Shown here in pieces: positions 25,966-36,856 of a stretch of DNA of 64,000 bases (position 1 is the first letter of the stretch; each line of letters starts with the position of its first letter). Under the pieces are notes generated by a model. It saw only the letters and a list, made by a program, of their open reading frames with translations, did not search any database and was not told where the DNA came from. The stretch is from NCBI GenBank assembly GCA_016937945.1, contig JAFGVP010000088.1, positions 28,735 to 92,734 on the forward strand, in the 5' to 3' direction. The translations under genes were made by a program, and so were the position numbers. Source of the stretch: Pontiellaceae bacterium (lineage in GTDB: Bacteria; Verrucomicrobiota; Kiritimatiellia; Kiritimatiellales; Pontiellaceae).

Positions 25966-27063
25966 ATGAAGAAAATCAACGTCCTAGTCATCGCCGTCGT
26001 TCTCATCGCCATTCATTTATTGGTGCTTGCCGCACTCGTTGGCAGAAAAGATAAAACTGAAGTCCCGCCGAAAGAACACTCAACGGCCCGGCAGGAAAAT
26101 CCGGCCAAAGAACCGGAACTTGCACCGGATTTTGAGGTTCCTGAACTCCGGATTCCGGCACCCTCCGTTGAGGAAACCACGGTCACGACAGCTTCCCCGC
26201 CCCCCTCGCCGGGCATCGCAACCCCTGGCAGTATTCCGGGAACCATTCGGTCCGACCGACCGGAAAGCCGCACCACAAAAACCTACCCCAAACTGGTGGG
26301 AAATCCGTATCAAAGCATGATCGTAGTGGATGCAAAAACCGGGCGCATTCTCGCCGAATCGCGTGCTACGGCATATGCCTATCCGGCCAGTGTTACTAAA
26401 ATGATGACCATGTTGATTGTGCTCGAACAGATTGATGCCGGAAGAATCGCACTGACCGACACGGTCCGCATTACCGATGAAGTGGCGCAGATCGGCGGCT
26501 CCCAGATATGGCTGGACCCACGCGAAACCAACTTTACGGTAAATGACCTTTTGTATGCGCTGATGGTGCACTCCGCAAACGATGCCGCACGCGCTCTGGC
26601 ACTTCATGTGGCCGGCAGCAAGGATGCCTTCGTGGAGATGATGAATCAAAAGGCCGGAGAACTTGGCATGAATTCGACGGTGTATCACTCGGATCATGGA
26701 CTGCCGCCGCCGGATGGGGCACAGCCGGACATCAGCACAGCCTACGATATTGCGATCCTGAGCCTTGCTCTTTTGCGACACCCGGAAACCCTGCACTATA
26801 CTGAAACCGAATTAAAGTATCTGCGGGATGGAAAAACCATGCTGGCCACGCGCAATGCGCTGATCAAGCGGGTTGACGGCTATCCGGGATGTGACGGACT
26901 GAAAACCGGTTACCACGGAATGGGTGGATGGTCACTGGCAGCGACGGCAGAACACAACGGAAACCGTGTGATTGCTATCGCTTTGGGATGTCCCGACAAG
27001 CAGACGCGAAACAGCACTGTTCGCAAACTGCTCGATCTGGGATTTTCGAAGCTTAATAACTAG
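25966..27063 (+). CDS. D-alanyl-D-alanine carboxypeptidase (S11, DacF/PBP5-type)
   Basis: A penicillin-binding serine carboxypeptidase that trims the terminal D-Ala from peptidoglycan stem peptides. The 365-residue protein has an N-terminal hydrophobic anchor (residues 5-25) and a Pro/Glu-rich linker to about 110, followed by the S11 catalytic domain. The three active-site motifs are present: Ser142-x-x-Lys145 (ASVTK), Ser203-Ala-Asn205 and Lys313-Thr-Gly. The typical C-terminal PBP5 beta domain seems absent, as the protein ends soon after the catalytic fold. I start at ATG 25966 rather than the in-frame TTG at 25951, which lacks support and would move into the divergent mvaD region. The neighbouring regulator converges on it 6 bases later. 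Periplasmic and membrane-anchored location follows from the N-terminus. Confidence 0.92.
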   Translation: MKKINVLVIAVVLIAIHLLVLAALVGRKDKTEVPPKEHSTARQENPAKEPELAPDFEVPELRIPAPSVEETTVTTASPPPSPGIATPGSIPGTIRSDRPESRTTKTYPKLVGNPYQSMIVVDAKTGRILAESRATAYAYPASVTKMMTMLIVLEQIDAGRIALTDTVRITDEVAQIGGSQIWLDPRETNFTVNDLLYALMVHSANDAARALALHVAGSKDAFVEMMNQKAGELGMNSTVYHSDHGLPPPDGAQPDISTAYDIAILSLALLRHPETLHYTETELKYLRDGKTMLATRNALIKRVDGYPGCDGLKTGYHGMGGWSLAATAEHNGNRVIAIALGCPDKQTRNSTVRKLLDLGFSKLNN

Positions 27064-27069
27064 GCTGTC

Positions 27070-27522
27070 TTATTCGTAAAGTCCCTTTTCACAGGAAGCA
27101 ACAAAGCTCTCGGCGGATGACTTGAGCTTCTCCCATTCCGTGCGAATACTCTGAGCCTCTTTCAGATCAATCACTCCGTCGTTTTCGATGCTTTCGGTCA
27201 GCACATCGAGAAGCTCCGAAAATTCCCGCACAATCCGGCGCGTCATGTGCAGTAGCGGGATGGCATCGATATCTTCCCTGACGGCGTTGGCGACGTAATA
27301 GCCGTCCGCCTGGTTGCACAGCCAGCGGATCGGCCCCGTATCTCCGGTGAGTTCATAAAGACGGGCCAAGCGGTCCAGCGGATTGTCGGCTCCGCTGCAG
27401 TCGTCTGTTCCGGTAGGCTGACACCACTTATAAATGAGCGATGTCGACAAGCCGAGATCAGAGGCGACGGATTTAACGCCGAGATCACTGACCGATTTTT
27501 TAAGTACTTCATATGAATCCAT
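27070..27522 (-). CDS. Small HTH-type regulator, possibly phage CII/CP76-like
   Basis: A 150-residue protein whose N-terminal 45 residues look like a helix-turn-helix: SVASDLGLSTSLIYKWCQP has the alternation of a lambda-repressor-like fold. This is followed by NPLDRLARLYELTGDTGPIRWLCNQ, a pattern I associate tentatively with phage CII/CP76-type regulators. The C-terminal part (about 80-150) is helical and acidic, suited to oligomerisation. The ATG at 27522 has AAAGGGGA upstream and is preferred over the longer frame to 27576. It converges with the carboxypeptidase gene and diverges from tig across 213 bases. There is no other phage gene nearby, so it is probably a resident regulator rather than part of a prophage. 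Target unknown. Confidence 0.6.
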   Translation of the reverse strand: MDSYEVLKKSVSDLGVKSVASDLGLSTSLIYKWCQPTGTDDCSGADNPLDRLARLYELTGDTGPIRWLCNQADGYYVANAVREDIDAIPLLHMTRRIVREFSELLDVLTESIENDGVIDLKEAQSIRTEWEKLKSSAESFVASCEKGLYE

Positions 27523-27657
27523 GATAATTCCCCTTTCAGACACTCCTTTGTACAGGAAGATGCATGCTCTGCACATTGCAAATATCGCGGCGGATTATAG
27601 TAACGGGCAAAGGTGATTTCGAATTCATCCACACACCAAAACCACACGTCAGCGGAC

Positions 27658-27687
27658 TTGACCTAAACGGGGTTCCATGCGTATTGT
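27658..27687 (+). promoter_or_regulatory. Putative sigma70-type promoter for tig
   Basis: TTGACC (27658-27663) is followed after 18 bases by TATTGT (27682-27687), about 50 bases upstream of the tig ATG. The -35 matches the E. coli consensus at five of six positions and the -10 at four of six. This is a by-eye prediction. Confidence 0.5.
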
Positions 27688-27735
27688 CCCGTTCTTTTAT
27701 CCCGCGAGGGTCTAAATACAGGAGATAAACGATTT

Positions 27736-29031
27736 ATGAATGTTTCAGTGAAGGATGCCGGCGCGTGCCGCAAGACCATGACCATTGAGATCCCGGCCGA
27801 CAAAATTGCCGAAGAACGCAAGGAAACGCTTAAGGCATATGCCAAATACGCGAATATTCCCGGATTCCGCAAAGGCAAGGCCCCGGCCCACGTAGTAGCC
27901 AAGAAATATGCAAAGGACATCGATCAGGATATTCAGGAGCGCGTCCTGCCCAAGTACTATCAGGAAGCCCTGATGGAAACGGAACTTAAAGTCGTTAACG
28001 TGGTCGACGCCACAGAGGTTGAACTCAAAGATGGCGAACCTGTTTCTTTTGACGTCACAGTGGATGTCGAACCCGAATTCAAGCTTCCGGAATACACCGG
28101 CATTCCGGTAAAGGAAGAGAAGATCGAAGTAAGCGATGCCCAGATCCAGGAACAGGTGGATGCCATCCTGAACCAGCACGCGAACTATGAGGAAGTCGAA
28201 GGCAAAGCCGTTGCTGAAGGCGACATGGCCCAACTGACCTACGAAGCCACGGTTGACGGAACCCCGCTTAAGGAAGCCATTCCGGAAGCAAAGGGAATCG
28301 GCTCCGGCGCCGGATACTGGGTGTCGGCCGATGAGTATGCCTTCATTCCCGGCATGGGACAGGCCATCCTCGGACTGAATCAGGGCGACAAAAAAGAAGT
28401 TGAAGTTACCTTCCCAGAAGAGTTTATGGTCAAGGAACTGGCCGGCATCAAGGCACTCTACAGCATTGAAGTGACCGGTGTGCGCGAACGCCGCCTGCCG
28501 GAGCTGAACGAAGAGTTCTGCAAGAGCCTGCAGGTTGAATCCGAAGAAGACCTGCGCGAAAAGATCCGGGAACAGCTTCAGATTCAGGCCGACAACGCCA
28601 CACTGGGTATGAAGCACGAACAGATCGTTGGATATCTGCTGAAAGAAACCACTCTCGAAGTTCCGGAAAGCATTGTTCAGCAGCAGACTCGCAATATGAT
28701 GTATGATATTGCACAACGCCGCATGATGGCTGGTGCCACGCAGGAGCAGATTGCAGAACAGCAGCAGGAGATTCTTCAGGAAGCACAGGACCAGGCACTC
28801 GAAAACGTCAAGCTGCGTTACATTGGCCTGGGAATTGCTTCAGAACTGGAGCTGGATGCCTCGGCAAACGAGATTGACGAAGAAATCGCAACGATGGCCA
28901 TTCGCCAGCGCAAAGATGCGCGCGAACTCCGCAAGGAGATGGAGAAAAATGGAACCATTGGCAGCGTGGGCGAACAGATCCGTTTCAACAAGGCGCTCGA
29001 CTACATGGTTGAGAAGGCCAAGATCAAGTAG
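27736..29031 (+). CDS. tig: Trigger factor
   Basis: Ribosome-associated chaperone and prolyl isomerase that meets nascent chains at the exit tunnel. The 431-residue length is normal. The ribosome-binding signature GFRKGKAP lies at residues 43-50, the same position as in E. coli. A FKBP-type isomerase domain follows at about 155-245 (GDMAQLTYEATVDG through VTFPEEF), then the long helical SurA-like C-terminal chaperone arms. AGGAG lies upstream of the ATG. It is followed by clpP and clpX in the arrangement found in many bacteria, so folding and degradation genes are likely co-expressed, though a 106-base gap with an inverted repeat separates it from clpP. Confidence 0.97.
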   Translation: MNVSVKDAGACRKTMTIEIPADKIAEERKETLKAYAKYANIPGFRKGKAPAHVVAKKYAKDIDQDIQERVLPKYYQEALMETELKVVNVVDATEVELKDGEPVSFDVTVDVEPEFKLPEYTGIPVKEEKIEVSDAQIQEQVDAILNQHANYEEVEGKAVAEGDMAQLTYEATVDGTPLKEAIPEAKGIGSGAGYWVSADEYAFIPGMGQAILGLNQGDKKEVEVTFPEEFMVKELAGIKALYSIEVTGVRERRLPELNEEFCKSLQVESEEDLREKIREQLQIQADNATLGMKHEQIVGYLLKETTLEVPESIVQQQTRNMMYDIAQRRMMAGATQEQIAEQQQEILQEAQDQALENVKLRYIGLGIASELELDASANEIDEEIATMAIRQRKDARELRKEMEKNGTIGSVGEQIRFNKALDYMVEKAKIK

Positions 29032-29065
29032 GCTTCCGGATACAGCCTGAATTGGCAGGATGAGT

Positions 29066-29107
29066 GGATTATTGAATTGATGGCGGACGCTATTGATTCA
29101 ATAATCC
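29066..29107. repeat. Perfect 12-base inverted repeat upstream of clpP
   Basis: GGATTATTGAAT (29066-29077) and its exact complement ATTCAATAATCC (29096-29107) flank an 18-base spacer in the 106-base tig-clpP gap. There is no T-run after it, so it is not a standard intrinsic terminator. It ends 30 bases before the clpP start and could be an operator for a stress regulator or an mRNA hairpin. No known heat-shock element sequence (such as CIRCE) is recognisable. Confidence 0.6.
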
Positions 29108-29137
29108 CCTATCTTTAAATCCAAACAAAGGATCGAA

Positions 29138-29737
29138 ATGAACGAACAGGCCCAAATGCTCGTACCGATGGTTGTTGAACAGACCGGGCGCGGAGAGCGC
29201 TCTTACGACATCTATTCCCGTCTTCTTAAAGAGCGTATCATTTTTCTGGGAACCCAGATCGATGATACCGTCGCAAATCTGGTTATCGCCCAGCTGCTTT
29301 TCCTGCAGAGTGAAGACCCTGAAAAGGATATCAGCCTGTATATTAACTCCCCGGGCGGCGTTGTAACCGCCGGATTGGCCATCTACGACACCATGCAGTT
29401 CCTCAAGTGCGACATCACGACGTATTGTGTGGGGCAGGCCGCCAGCATGGGAGCAGTTCTTCTGGCCGCCGGCGCCAAGGGAAAGCGCTATGCCCTCCCT
29501 AACGCCCGGATCATGATCCATCAGCCGCTCGGAGGCGCGCAAGGTCAGGCCACGGACATCAATATTCAGGCGCAGGAAATCATGCGTATCAAGCAGATTC
29601 TGAATGGCATTCTGTCCTCGCATTCCGGACGCGCTCTCGAAGATCTGGAACGGGACACAGATCGAGATAATTTTATGTCAGCCACACAGGCCGCTGCATA
29701 TGGTCTGGTCGACGAAGTGATTTCCCACGCTAAATAA
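29138..29737 (+). CDS. clpP: ATP-dependent Clp protease proteolytic subunit
   Basis: Serine peptidase that forms the double-heptamer proteolytic chamber of ClpXP in the cytoplasm. The 199-residue protein has the catalytic triad at Ser103 ([10 protein letters not shown]), His128 (MIHQPLGG) and Asp177 ([10 protein letters not shown]). The Ser-His and His-Asp spacing (25 and 49 residues) is identical to E. coli. GSPGG-type substrate-binding sequence ([11 protein letters not shown]) is at 69-79. AAAGGA precedes the ATG. clpX follows after 11 bases, so the protease and its unfoldase are one transcription unit. Confidence 0.98.
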   Translation: MNEQAQMLVPMVVEQTGRGERSYDIYSRLLKERIIFLGTQIDDTVANLVIAQLLFLQSEDPEKDISLYINSPGGVVTAGLAIYDTMQFLKCDITTYCVGQAASMGAVLLAAGAKGKRYALPNARIMIHQPLGGAQGQATDINIQAQEIMRIKQILNGILSSHSGRALEDLERDTDRDNFMSATQAAAYGLVDEVISHAK

Positions 29738-29748
29738 AGAGGTTTCTC

Positions 29749-31011
29749 ATGGCGGATAAACACAGTACACCGGAATGCTCTTTCTGCGGAAAGAGTGAAA
29801 AGGAAGTGAAACGGCTCATAGCGGGACCGGGCGTGTTTATCTGCGATGAATGCGTCGGTTTATGCGATGCCCTGCTAGGGCATCAGCTGGCGAGTCATTC
29901 CGAGGAACCGCTGACATCCCAGGAAATCGGCGTGCTCAGTCCGCACGAAATCAAACAGAAACTCGACGATTATGTAGTCGGGCAGGACACCGCAAAGAAG
30001 GTACTGGCCGTTGCAGTGCATAACCACTACAAACGCATGTTTGCCAAGCTGGATGAAGACGGCGTCGAAATTGATAAGAGCAACGTGCTTCTGATCGGCC
30101 CCACCGGCAGCGGAAAAACCCTGCTGGCAAAGACTCTCGCACGCTCACTGAACGTGCCGTACGCCATTACGGATGCGACGACGGTCACGGAAGCCGGCTA
30201 CGTAGGCGAAGACGTTGAAAACATTCTGCTTCAACTGATTCAGGCCGCGGACTTTGATATTGACCGTGCCCAGCGCGGCATCATCTATATTGATGAAATC
30301 GATAAAATCGGGCGCCGGACGGACAATGTTTCGCTGACGCGCGACGTGTCCGGAGAAGGTGTGCAGCAGGCACTGCTCAAGATTATCGAAGGCACCGTGG
30401 CCCGCGTACCGCCGAAGGGTGGTCGGAAGCATCCTCAGCAGGAATATCTTGAGCTCGACACCTCCAACATTCTCTTTGTCTGCGGAGGCGCATTTGTCGG
30501 TATTGAAGACATCATAAAAAAACGCGTGGACAAGAAGCAGATTGGTTTCAGCAATACATCCGAGAAGGAAGATTCGGCCGCATTTGTATCCATGAATGTC
30601 GAGTCCGAAGACCTGCTTAAGTTTGGTCTCATTCCAGAATTTATCGGTCGTCTCCCCGTGGTCACCCGTCTGGAAGAACTGACCGAAGACGAACTGATCC
30701 GCATCCTTACCGAACCCAAAAATGCGATCGTTAAACAGTACAAAAAACTGCTTTCCATGGATGGTGTGGAACTGGAATTCGAAGAGGACGCACTCCGGGC
30801 ATTGGCATCGATGGCCATCAAGCGCAAAACCGGTGCTCGCGGTCTGCGCGCAATTATTGAACACCTGATGCTTGACATCATGTATGAGATTCCGATGCGC
30901 AGTGATGTCTCGCACTGCATCATCACCCGGGATATGGTCGAAAACGGGCTGCACCCATTGACAGGTCTCACTTCTGAGTCCCCCTCTGATGAGCAGAAAA
31001 AATCCGCATAG
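29749..31011 (+). CDS. clpX: ATP-dependent Clp protease ATPase subunit
   Basis: AAA+ unfoldase that feeds substrates to ClpP. In its 420 residues the N-terminal zinc-binding domain has Cys10, Cys13, Cys32 and Cys35. Walker A GPTGSGKT is at 117-124, the GYVG pore loop at 150-153, Walker B with IDEID at 181-185, the ClpP-docking IGF loop at 265-267, and the GARGLR sensor-2 motif lies in the C-terminal domain. Every functional landmark of a ClpP-partnering ClpX is therefore intact. It ends the tig-clpP-clpX cluster; 115 bases later an unrelated DUF3108 gene begins. Confidence 0.98.
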   Translation: MADKHSTPECSFCGKSEKEVKRLIAGPGVFICDECVGLCDALLGHQLASHSEEPLTSQEIGVLSPHEIKQKLDDYVVGQDTAKKVLAVAVHNHYKRMFAKLDEDGVEIDKSNVLLIGPTGSGKTLLAKTLARSLNVPYAITDATTVTEAGYVGEDVENILLQLIQAADFDIDRAQRGIIYIDEIDKIGRRTDNVSLTRDVSGEGVQQALLKIIEGTVARVPPKGGRKHPQQEYLELDTSNILFVCGGAFVGIEDIIKKRVDKKQIGFSNTSEKEDSAAFVSMNVESEDLLKFGLIPEFIGRLPVVTRLEELTEDELIRILTEPKNAIVKQYKKLLSMDGVELEFEEDALRALASMAIKRKTGARGLRAIIEHLMLDIMYEIPMRSDVSHCIITRDMVENGLHPLTGLTSESPSDEQKKSA

Positions 31012-31126
31012 ATCCGACTCCGAAGCGAGGATATCCTACAGCTTTCAGAATTATCCCTAAACGTTTGCTCGTGAAAGGCGTCTATAGGACGTAACAATCG
31101 CGGCACTGCGCAGACAGGAATAATGC

Positions 31127-31891
31127 ATGAAACGAAGATCATTCATCGGAGCATTGATGACGATGCCGATCCTGAACAGACTGGCTCTCGGTGCAGATGA
31201 AGAAGAGAAGCCGCAACTGACGGCCATCAGGCCAGGAGAAAAGCTTCGCTATAGTCTTGGCTGGCAGTTTGTGGTGGCCGGGCACGCTATAACAGAGGTT
31301 CTTCCGGACACGATCGTTGATGGAAGAACGGTTCGAAACTTCCGGATGACCGCAAAAACAACCAAGGCGATTGATTTGGTTTACAAGGTTCGCGACACCC
31401 TCACTTCATCCGCAGAATATGATGTCCACCGCTCTCTCGGGTATAAAAAAAGACAGCGGGAAGGCGACACCCAGCGGGACGAAACCGTCGACTTTGACTG
31501 GCAGAAAAACGAGGCGTACTACCACGAAGCCATCAGCGACAAAAAACAGACCACACCGGTTCTGGAAAACACGCTGGATCCCCTGTCTGCCTTCTACTTT
31601 GTGCGAAACCAGAAGTTTGAGGTAGGCAGCGTCATTAAAGGGCCGTTGACAGACGGCAAGCGCTGCAAAATTGCGGAGATCCGCGTGGTTAGACGTGAAA
31701 AGATCAAGGTCAACGGAAAGCGTTACGACACCTATAAGCTGATTCCTGATATCAAGGATGTCGGCGGGGTATTCAAGAAGAGCGACGATGCAAAAATCGA
31801 GATCTGGGTTACGGCGGACTACACTCACACTCCGGTACTGATGAAGAGCAAAGTGGCCGTCGGCAGCTTCCGGGCAGAACTCGAACACTGA
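31127..31891 (+). CDS. Exported DUF3108-like protein
   Basis: A 254-residue protein starting MKRRSFIGALM, which resembles a twin-arginine export signal (RR-x-F-I) followed by a short hydrophobic stretch ending near LALGA. The remainder resembles the DUF3108 family: a beta-rich domain with GEKLRYSLGWQFVVAGHAI near the start and the typical DPLSAFYFVRNQKFEVG in the middle, ending with a WVTADYTHTPVLMKSKVAVGS strand pair. The function of this family is not known; members are periplasmic or outer-membrane associated. It converges with the STAS-like gene 9 bases downstream. Confidence 0.75.
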   Translation: MKRRSFIGALMTMPILNRLALGADEEEKPQLTAIRPGEKLRYSLGWQFVVAGHAITEVLPDTIVDGRTVRNFRMTAKTTKAIDLVYKVRDTLTSSAEYDVHRSLGYKKRQREGDTQRDETVDFDWQKNEAYYHEAISDKKQTTPVLENTLDPLSAFYFVRNQKFEVGSVIKGPLTDGKRCKIAEIRVVRREKIKVNGKRYDTYKLIPDIKDVGGVFKKSDDAKIEIWVTADYTHTPVLMKSKVAVGSFRAELEH

Positions 31892-31900
31892 TTCAGCGAA

Positions 31901-32260
31901 TTAAAGATGCTCCAGCGCCTCTTCCAGCGTCTTACACGTCACCACGCTCACACCGCTGTCATAATGAAAACAGGACATAATCGTTAGCCCGAAATCATGA
32001 AGCGGATTGGCAACAATACGAATCACCTTACCAACCTTCCGGGCATTGCAAAAATCCATGATTTCCTGAACACCTCGCTTGGCGTCCTTATCGATATCGG
32101 TGAGCGTCGTCATATCGCATAAAACAGAAAAACCGTCCTGGACCTCGCCGATCCGATCCTTAATCTCGTTTAGAATTGCTCGCGATTGCGCCTCATCAAG
32201 CCGCTTCGTAAACGTAATGTGAATGCGATTCTTAGGGGAATCTACCTCCAGCAAATACAC
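31901..32260 (-). CDS. Small SpoIIAA/STAS-like protein
   Basis: A 119-residue soluble protein with an alternating strand-helix pattern. NRIHITFTKRLDEAQSRAILNE at the N-terminus, GFSVLCDMTTLTDIDKDAK in the middle (the position of the conserved loop in SpoIIAA-like proteins) and VIRIVANPLHDFGL later fit a STAS-like fold. No phosphorylatable Ser can be assigned with confidence. The dsbD gene lies 21 bases downstream on the same strand, so they may be co-transcribed. Function not known. Confidence 0.5.
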   Translation of the reverse strand: MYLLEVDSPKNRIHITFTKRLDEAQSRAILNEIKDRIGEVQDGFSVLCDMTTLTDIDKDAKRGVQEIMDFCNARKVGKVIRIVANPLHDFGLTIMSCFHYDSGVSVVTCKTLEEALEHL

Positions 32261-32281
32261 CGTAATTCCTCGGTTAGCGTC

Positions 32282-33907
32282 TTACTTAGCTGATTCTGAA
32301 GGATCTTCCTGCGGGGATAACACGATGAATGTCGGAAGACCCTGAACCTCGAAATAATCCATAACAGCTTTAGTAGAGGGGGACCCGGATAGCTCGTTGG
32401 CTATGTATTTGATGAAGATATAATCCTTCAGGCGGGTTTTAACCATCTCATCTTTGAACGTTGTCCGATCCATTTTTTTACAGTTTTTGCAGGAACTCGC
32501 CCAGAAATCGATGAAGACAGGGCGTCCCTCCTCTGCCGCCAGCCTCAGGGTATCGGCCAGTCCAGCATTGGTGCTTCCATCGACCACCACATGCCCCTCT
32601 TCATGCATTTCCTCAATATCAACGGCACTGAAGAACTGATAGCTTAAATGACCGTAATAGAGGGCGAAAAGTATAATTCCGATGCCAAACCCATACTTCA
32701 CATAAACCATCCACTTTCCAGGTTTGGGAAGAAACGAGAGTCCGGCACCGGCAAACGGCCAGGGAAGCGCCATACCGAAACCCAGCACGAACGGAAGCAA
32801 CAACCCCGCAGCATTACTGGCCTCATAGATATTAGCCGAAAGAAGCAGTACGGCAATCACCACCGGTGCCACACAGGCTCCTGCCAGCAAAGCAGCAACC
32901 GCTCCCATGGAGAGCGCCAGCAGAAAACTGCCGGACTGCTGTCCGCTCCCTGACCCGATACGGGACTGGAATCGGGAAAAGTCGATGTGAATCACATCGA
33001 ACATCGCTAGGGCAAGTACCACGAAAACGAGAGCAATCGCCAGATTAAACCAAGGATTGGCCTGAATCGTCCCGAAGCGAGAACCCGTCAGAACAACAAT
33101 CACTCCGAGAAGCCCGTACGCCAGCGCCATTCCCGCCCCATAGGTGGCACCAAGCGCAAATCCCCGCCCCTTTGAGCCGGCCTGGGCGCCGGCGCCGATC
33201 ACCGCCAGATTAACCGGAATCATGGGAAGTACGCAGGGAGTCAGATTTAAAGCCAGTCCGCCGATCAGAATGAAAAGCAATGTGGCAATCAGTCCCCGCT
33301 CCCGCACAAAAGCCACAGGATCGTTCAGAAAAAGATGGAAGGCATTGGGTTTCTTCACCTCAAGCCCGGTCTCGGCCTGATCAAGAAACGAAATAAAATC
33401 GGATGCGCCAAGATACCCGACGGCATTCCCCGTGACATCAAACGATGCTACGTCTGCCTGCCAGTCAATCACGCCGGAAGACGGCGCAACCGCGACGGCC
33501 CCTCCCGTCACCGATTCTTCGGCAAGCTGCAGGACTTTGGATTGAGGAAGAAAACAGACCTCATCATTACACCCCTGATAGGCCACCATCACCTTACCGG
33601 CGCCACCGGGCTTCGGCACCCATTTAAACTCCGCCGAAAATGAGGCATCATACACGCCCTTCTCATGACCGCTGTTGGGATCCATGAACGGGGACGGTTC
33701 AGGAAGATGGATCGCCTGTTGCTGATTTCCCTTTCCATCAGTAACTTCAAAGCTTTCGGCATATAGGTAGTGACCGGGAGGAACCTCGACCTTGATTGTT
33801 ACAACATCCTTGTCCATCGACAAATCCACATTGAATGGATCCATGAATTGACCGCGGGAAGAGAGGGAGAGAACAAAAAATACAAATGCGAAAATGGTTT
33901 TTCTCAT
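32282..33907 (-). CDS. dsbD: Thiol:disulfide interchange protein DsbD
   Basis: Inner-membrane reductase that carries electrons from cytoplasmic thioredoxin to periplasmic thiol pathways. In the 541 residues an N-terminal signal (MRKTIFAFVFFVLSLSSRG) is followed by the periplasmic alpha domain with a Cys pair in YQGCNDEVCFLP. A multi-pass core follows with LTPCVLPMIPV and GACVAPVVIAVLL, supplying the two membrane cysteines. The C-terminal thioredoxin domain has WASSCKNC (Cys473, Cys476) and a cis-Pro loop GLPTF. All three cysteine pairs needed for the relay are present. It shares strand with the STAS-like gene and diverges from the CCA-adding enzyme. Confidence 0.93.
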   Translation of the reverse strand: MRKTIFAFVFFVLSLSSRGQFMDPFNVDLSMDKDVVTIKVEVPPGHYLYAESFEVTDGKGNQQQAIHLPEPSPFMDPNSGHEKGVYDASFSAEFKWVPKPGGAGKVMVAYQGCNDEVCFLPQSKVLQLAEESVTGGAVAVAPSSGVIDWQADVASFDVTGNAVGYLGASDFISFLDQAETGLEVKKPNAFHLFLNDPVAFVRERGLIATLLFILIGGLALNLTPCVLPMIPVNLAVIGAGAQAGSKGRGFALGATYGAGMALAYGLLGVIVVLTGSRFGTIQANPWFNLAIALVFVVLALAMFDVIHIDFSRFQSRIGSGSGQQSGSFLLALSMGAVAALLAGACVAPVVIAVLLLSANIYEASNAAGLLLPFVLGFGMALPWPFAGAGLSFLPKPGKWMVYVKYGFGIGIILFALYYGHLSYQFFSAVDIEEMHEEGHVVVDGSTNAGLADTLRLAAEEGRPVFIDFWASSCKNCKKMDRTTFKDEMVKTRLKDYIFIKYIANELSGSPSTKAVMDYFEVQGLPTFIVLSPQEDPSESAK

Positions 33908-33983
33908 GTCAGGATTCCTAGGTTAATGTTTCCTTCGACACAGCCGTGACTCTATAGTTCAACGAAGAGTGGGTAAATTAAAT

Positions 33984-35348
33984 ATGCACGGAATAGATCA
34001 GCAGAAAACAGCCGCCATCGAAATTATCACCGTCCTGCAGCGCGCCGGACACGAAGCATTTCTTGCCGGAGGCTGCGTCAGGGACGAGTTGTTGGACCGG
34101 CCTCCAAAGGATTATGACGTGGCCACGAGTGCTCCGCCCGATGCGGTCGAAGGCCTCTTTCCGAAGACACTTGCCATCGGCAAAGCTTTCGGTGTTATTG
34201 CGGTCATCTGCGGCGACACAACTATCGAGGTAGCAACGTTCCGTAAAGAGGTTGGAAGCAGAGATGGTCGCCACCCGGACGCAATTGAGTTCTGTGCAGC
34301 CAAAGAGGATGCCTTACGTCGAGACTTCACGATCAACGGCATGTTTCAGGACCCGCTCAACGACAAGCTCTACGACTATGTCGGCGGCCTCGAGGATTTG
34401 GAGCAAAAGCGCATCGCCGCGATTGGCAACCCGAGAGAACGTTTCAAAGAAGATCACCTGCGGATGCTTCGTGCCCTGCGATTTGCCCACACGCTGGAGT
34501 TTGCAATTGAGGGAAACACCGACGACGCTATCAAGGAACTGGCGCCGAGAATAAAGCGGGTCAGCGCCGAACGAATTGAGCAGGAACTGACGCGCACGCT
34601 GACGGAAAGCCGAAAGCCCGGCGATGCCCTTCGTCATCTCTACCAGTGCGGCCTGCTCGAACAGATCCTCCCGGAAATGATCCCAATGATCGGACAGGAA
34701 CAACCGCCGCAATTCCACCCTGAAGGAGATGTGTTTGAACACACGGTGCTGATGCTGAATCTCATGAAAGAAGCTCCCGAGACGCCGGCATACACGCCGC
34801 GCGAACTGGCATTCACCGTCCTGCTTCACGATGTCGGGAAACCGCAGACAGCCCGCATCGGCAAAGGAACGGATGGGAAACCGCGCATCCGGTTCGACGG
34901 CCACGCCGATGTCAGCGCAAAAATGGCGGAACAGATTCTGGTCAGACTGAAATTCCCGACAAGGGAACGGAGGCACATTGTAGATGCGATACGCGGCCAT
35001 ATGCGTTTCATGGATATCCAGAACATGCGCAACGCCACATTGCGGCGTATGATCGGGGCAGAAACATTCGACCTCGAACTTGAACTTCACCGGCTTGACT
35101 GCCTGGGTTCACACGCAATGCTCGACAACTATGATTTTCTTCAGAGCTATCTGGAAGGGATGACCAATGAACCGATCATGCCGGAGCCGTGGATTAACGG
35201 GCACGATCTTATTGCCATGAATATTCGTGAAGGACAACTGATCGGACGTATTCTTCGCGAGGCATACGACGCACAGATGGAAAACCGTTTTCAGGATCGG
35301 GCCGAGTTGCTCGACTGGATCAGAGCAACTCATGGCGCCGGAGGATAA
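33984..35348 (+). CDS. CCA-adding tRNA nucleotidyltransferase with HD domain
   Basis: Class II nucleotidyltransferase that builds or repairs the 3' CCA of tRNA. The head domain has GGCVRDELLDRPPKDYDVATS with the catalytic Asp pair, followed by RRDFTINGMFQDP and the ERFKEDHLRMLRALRFA neck motif, which suits CCA-adding or closely related poly(A) polymerase enzymes. The C-terminal half contains an HD hydrolase domain (FEHTVLMLNL and LLHDVGKP). Both window tRNAs encode CCA, so a repair role is likely. I favour ATG 33984 (454 aa) over GTG 33969: GAGTGGG lies at a normal distance from the ATG and overlaps the GTG. Confidence 0.85.
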   Translation: MHGIDQQKTAAIEIITVLQRAGHEAFLAGGCVRDELLDRPPKDYDVATSAPPDAVEGLFPKTLAIGKAFGVIAVICGDTTIEVATFRKEVGSRDGRHPDAIEFCAAKEDALRRDFTINGMFQDPLNDKLYDYVGGLEDLEQKRIAAIGNPRERFKEDHLRMLRALRFAHTLEFAIEGNTDDAIKELAPRIKRVSAERIEQELTRTLTESRKPGDALRHLYQCGLLEQILPEMIPMIGQEQPPQFHPEGDVFEHTVLMLNLMKEAPETPAYTPRELAFTVLLHDVGKPQTARIGKGTDGKPRIRFDGHADVSAKMAEQILVRLKFPTRERRHIVDAIRGHMRFMDIQNMRNATLRRMIGAETFDLELELHRLDCLGSHAMLDNYDFLQSYLEGMTNEPIMPEPWINGHDLIAMNIREGQLIGRILREAYDAQMENRFQDRAELLDWIRATHGAGG

Positions 35349-35374
35349 CTGTCTCTTTTACCCCTCCCCGAACC

Positions 35375-35403
35375 TTTACATTTAGATAATTATCATATTT
35401 ATT
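35375..35403 (+). promoter_or_regulatory. Putative promoter of the isocitrate dehydrogenase gene
   Basis: TTTACA (35375-35380) and TTTATT (35398-35403) are separated by 17 bases in an AT-rich stretch about 45 bases before the ATG. The spacer contains the perfect 10-base palindrome GATAATTATC (35385-35394), which could be an operator. Prediction by eye only. Confidence 0.4.
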
Positions 35404-35446
35404 CTATTTAGTTTAAAATGAAGGCTCACACGTAGGAGGTAGCAAA

Positions 35447-36706
<1,260 letters not shown>

Positions 36707-36856
36707 TCCGGCGCATTTTCGCTCCGCGGTAAATAAGGCTGAAAGAGCGGCCGGATTCGAATTCCGGTATGTGGGTGCATGATTACAATCGCCTTTAAGT
36801 TGACTCCCGAGCCCTAATATACCAATACTCCGATCACATTTTAAGGAGAGAAGAGA

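Noticed and set aside
27070..27522. Prophage remnant based on the CII-like regulator
   Set aside because: Neighbours are housekeeping genes and no integrase, attachment site or other phage gene is present.
35385..35394. Fur-box-like palindrome GATAATTATC before icd
   Set aside because: Only a 10-base palindrome in AT-rich sequence, too short to call a Fur site.
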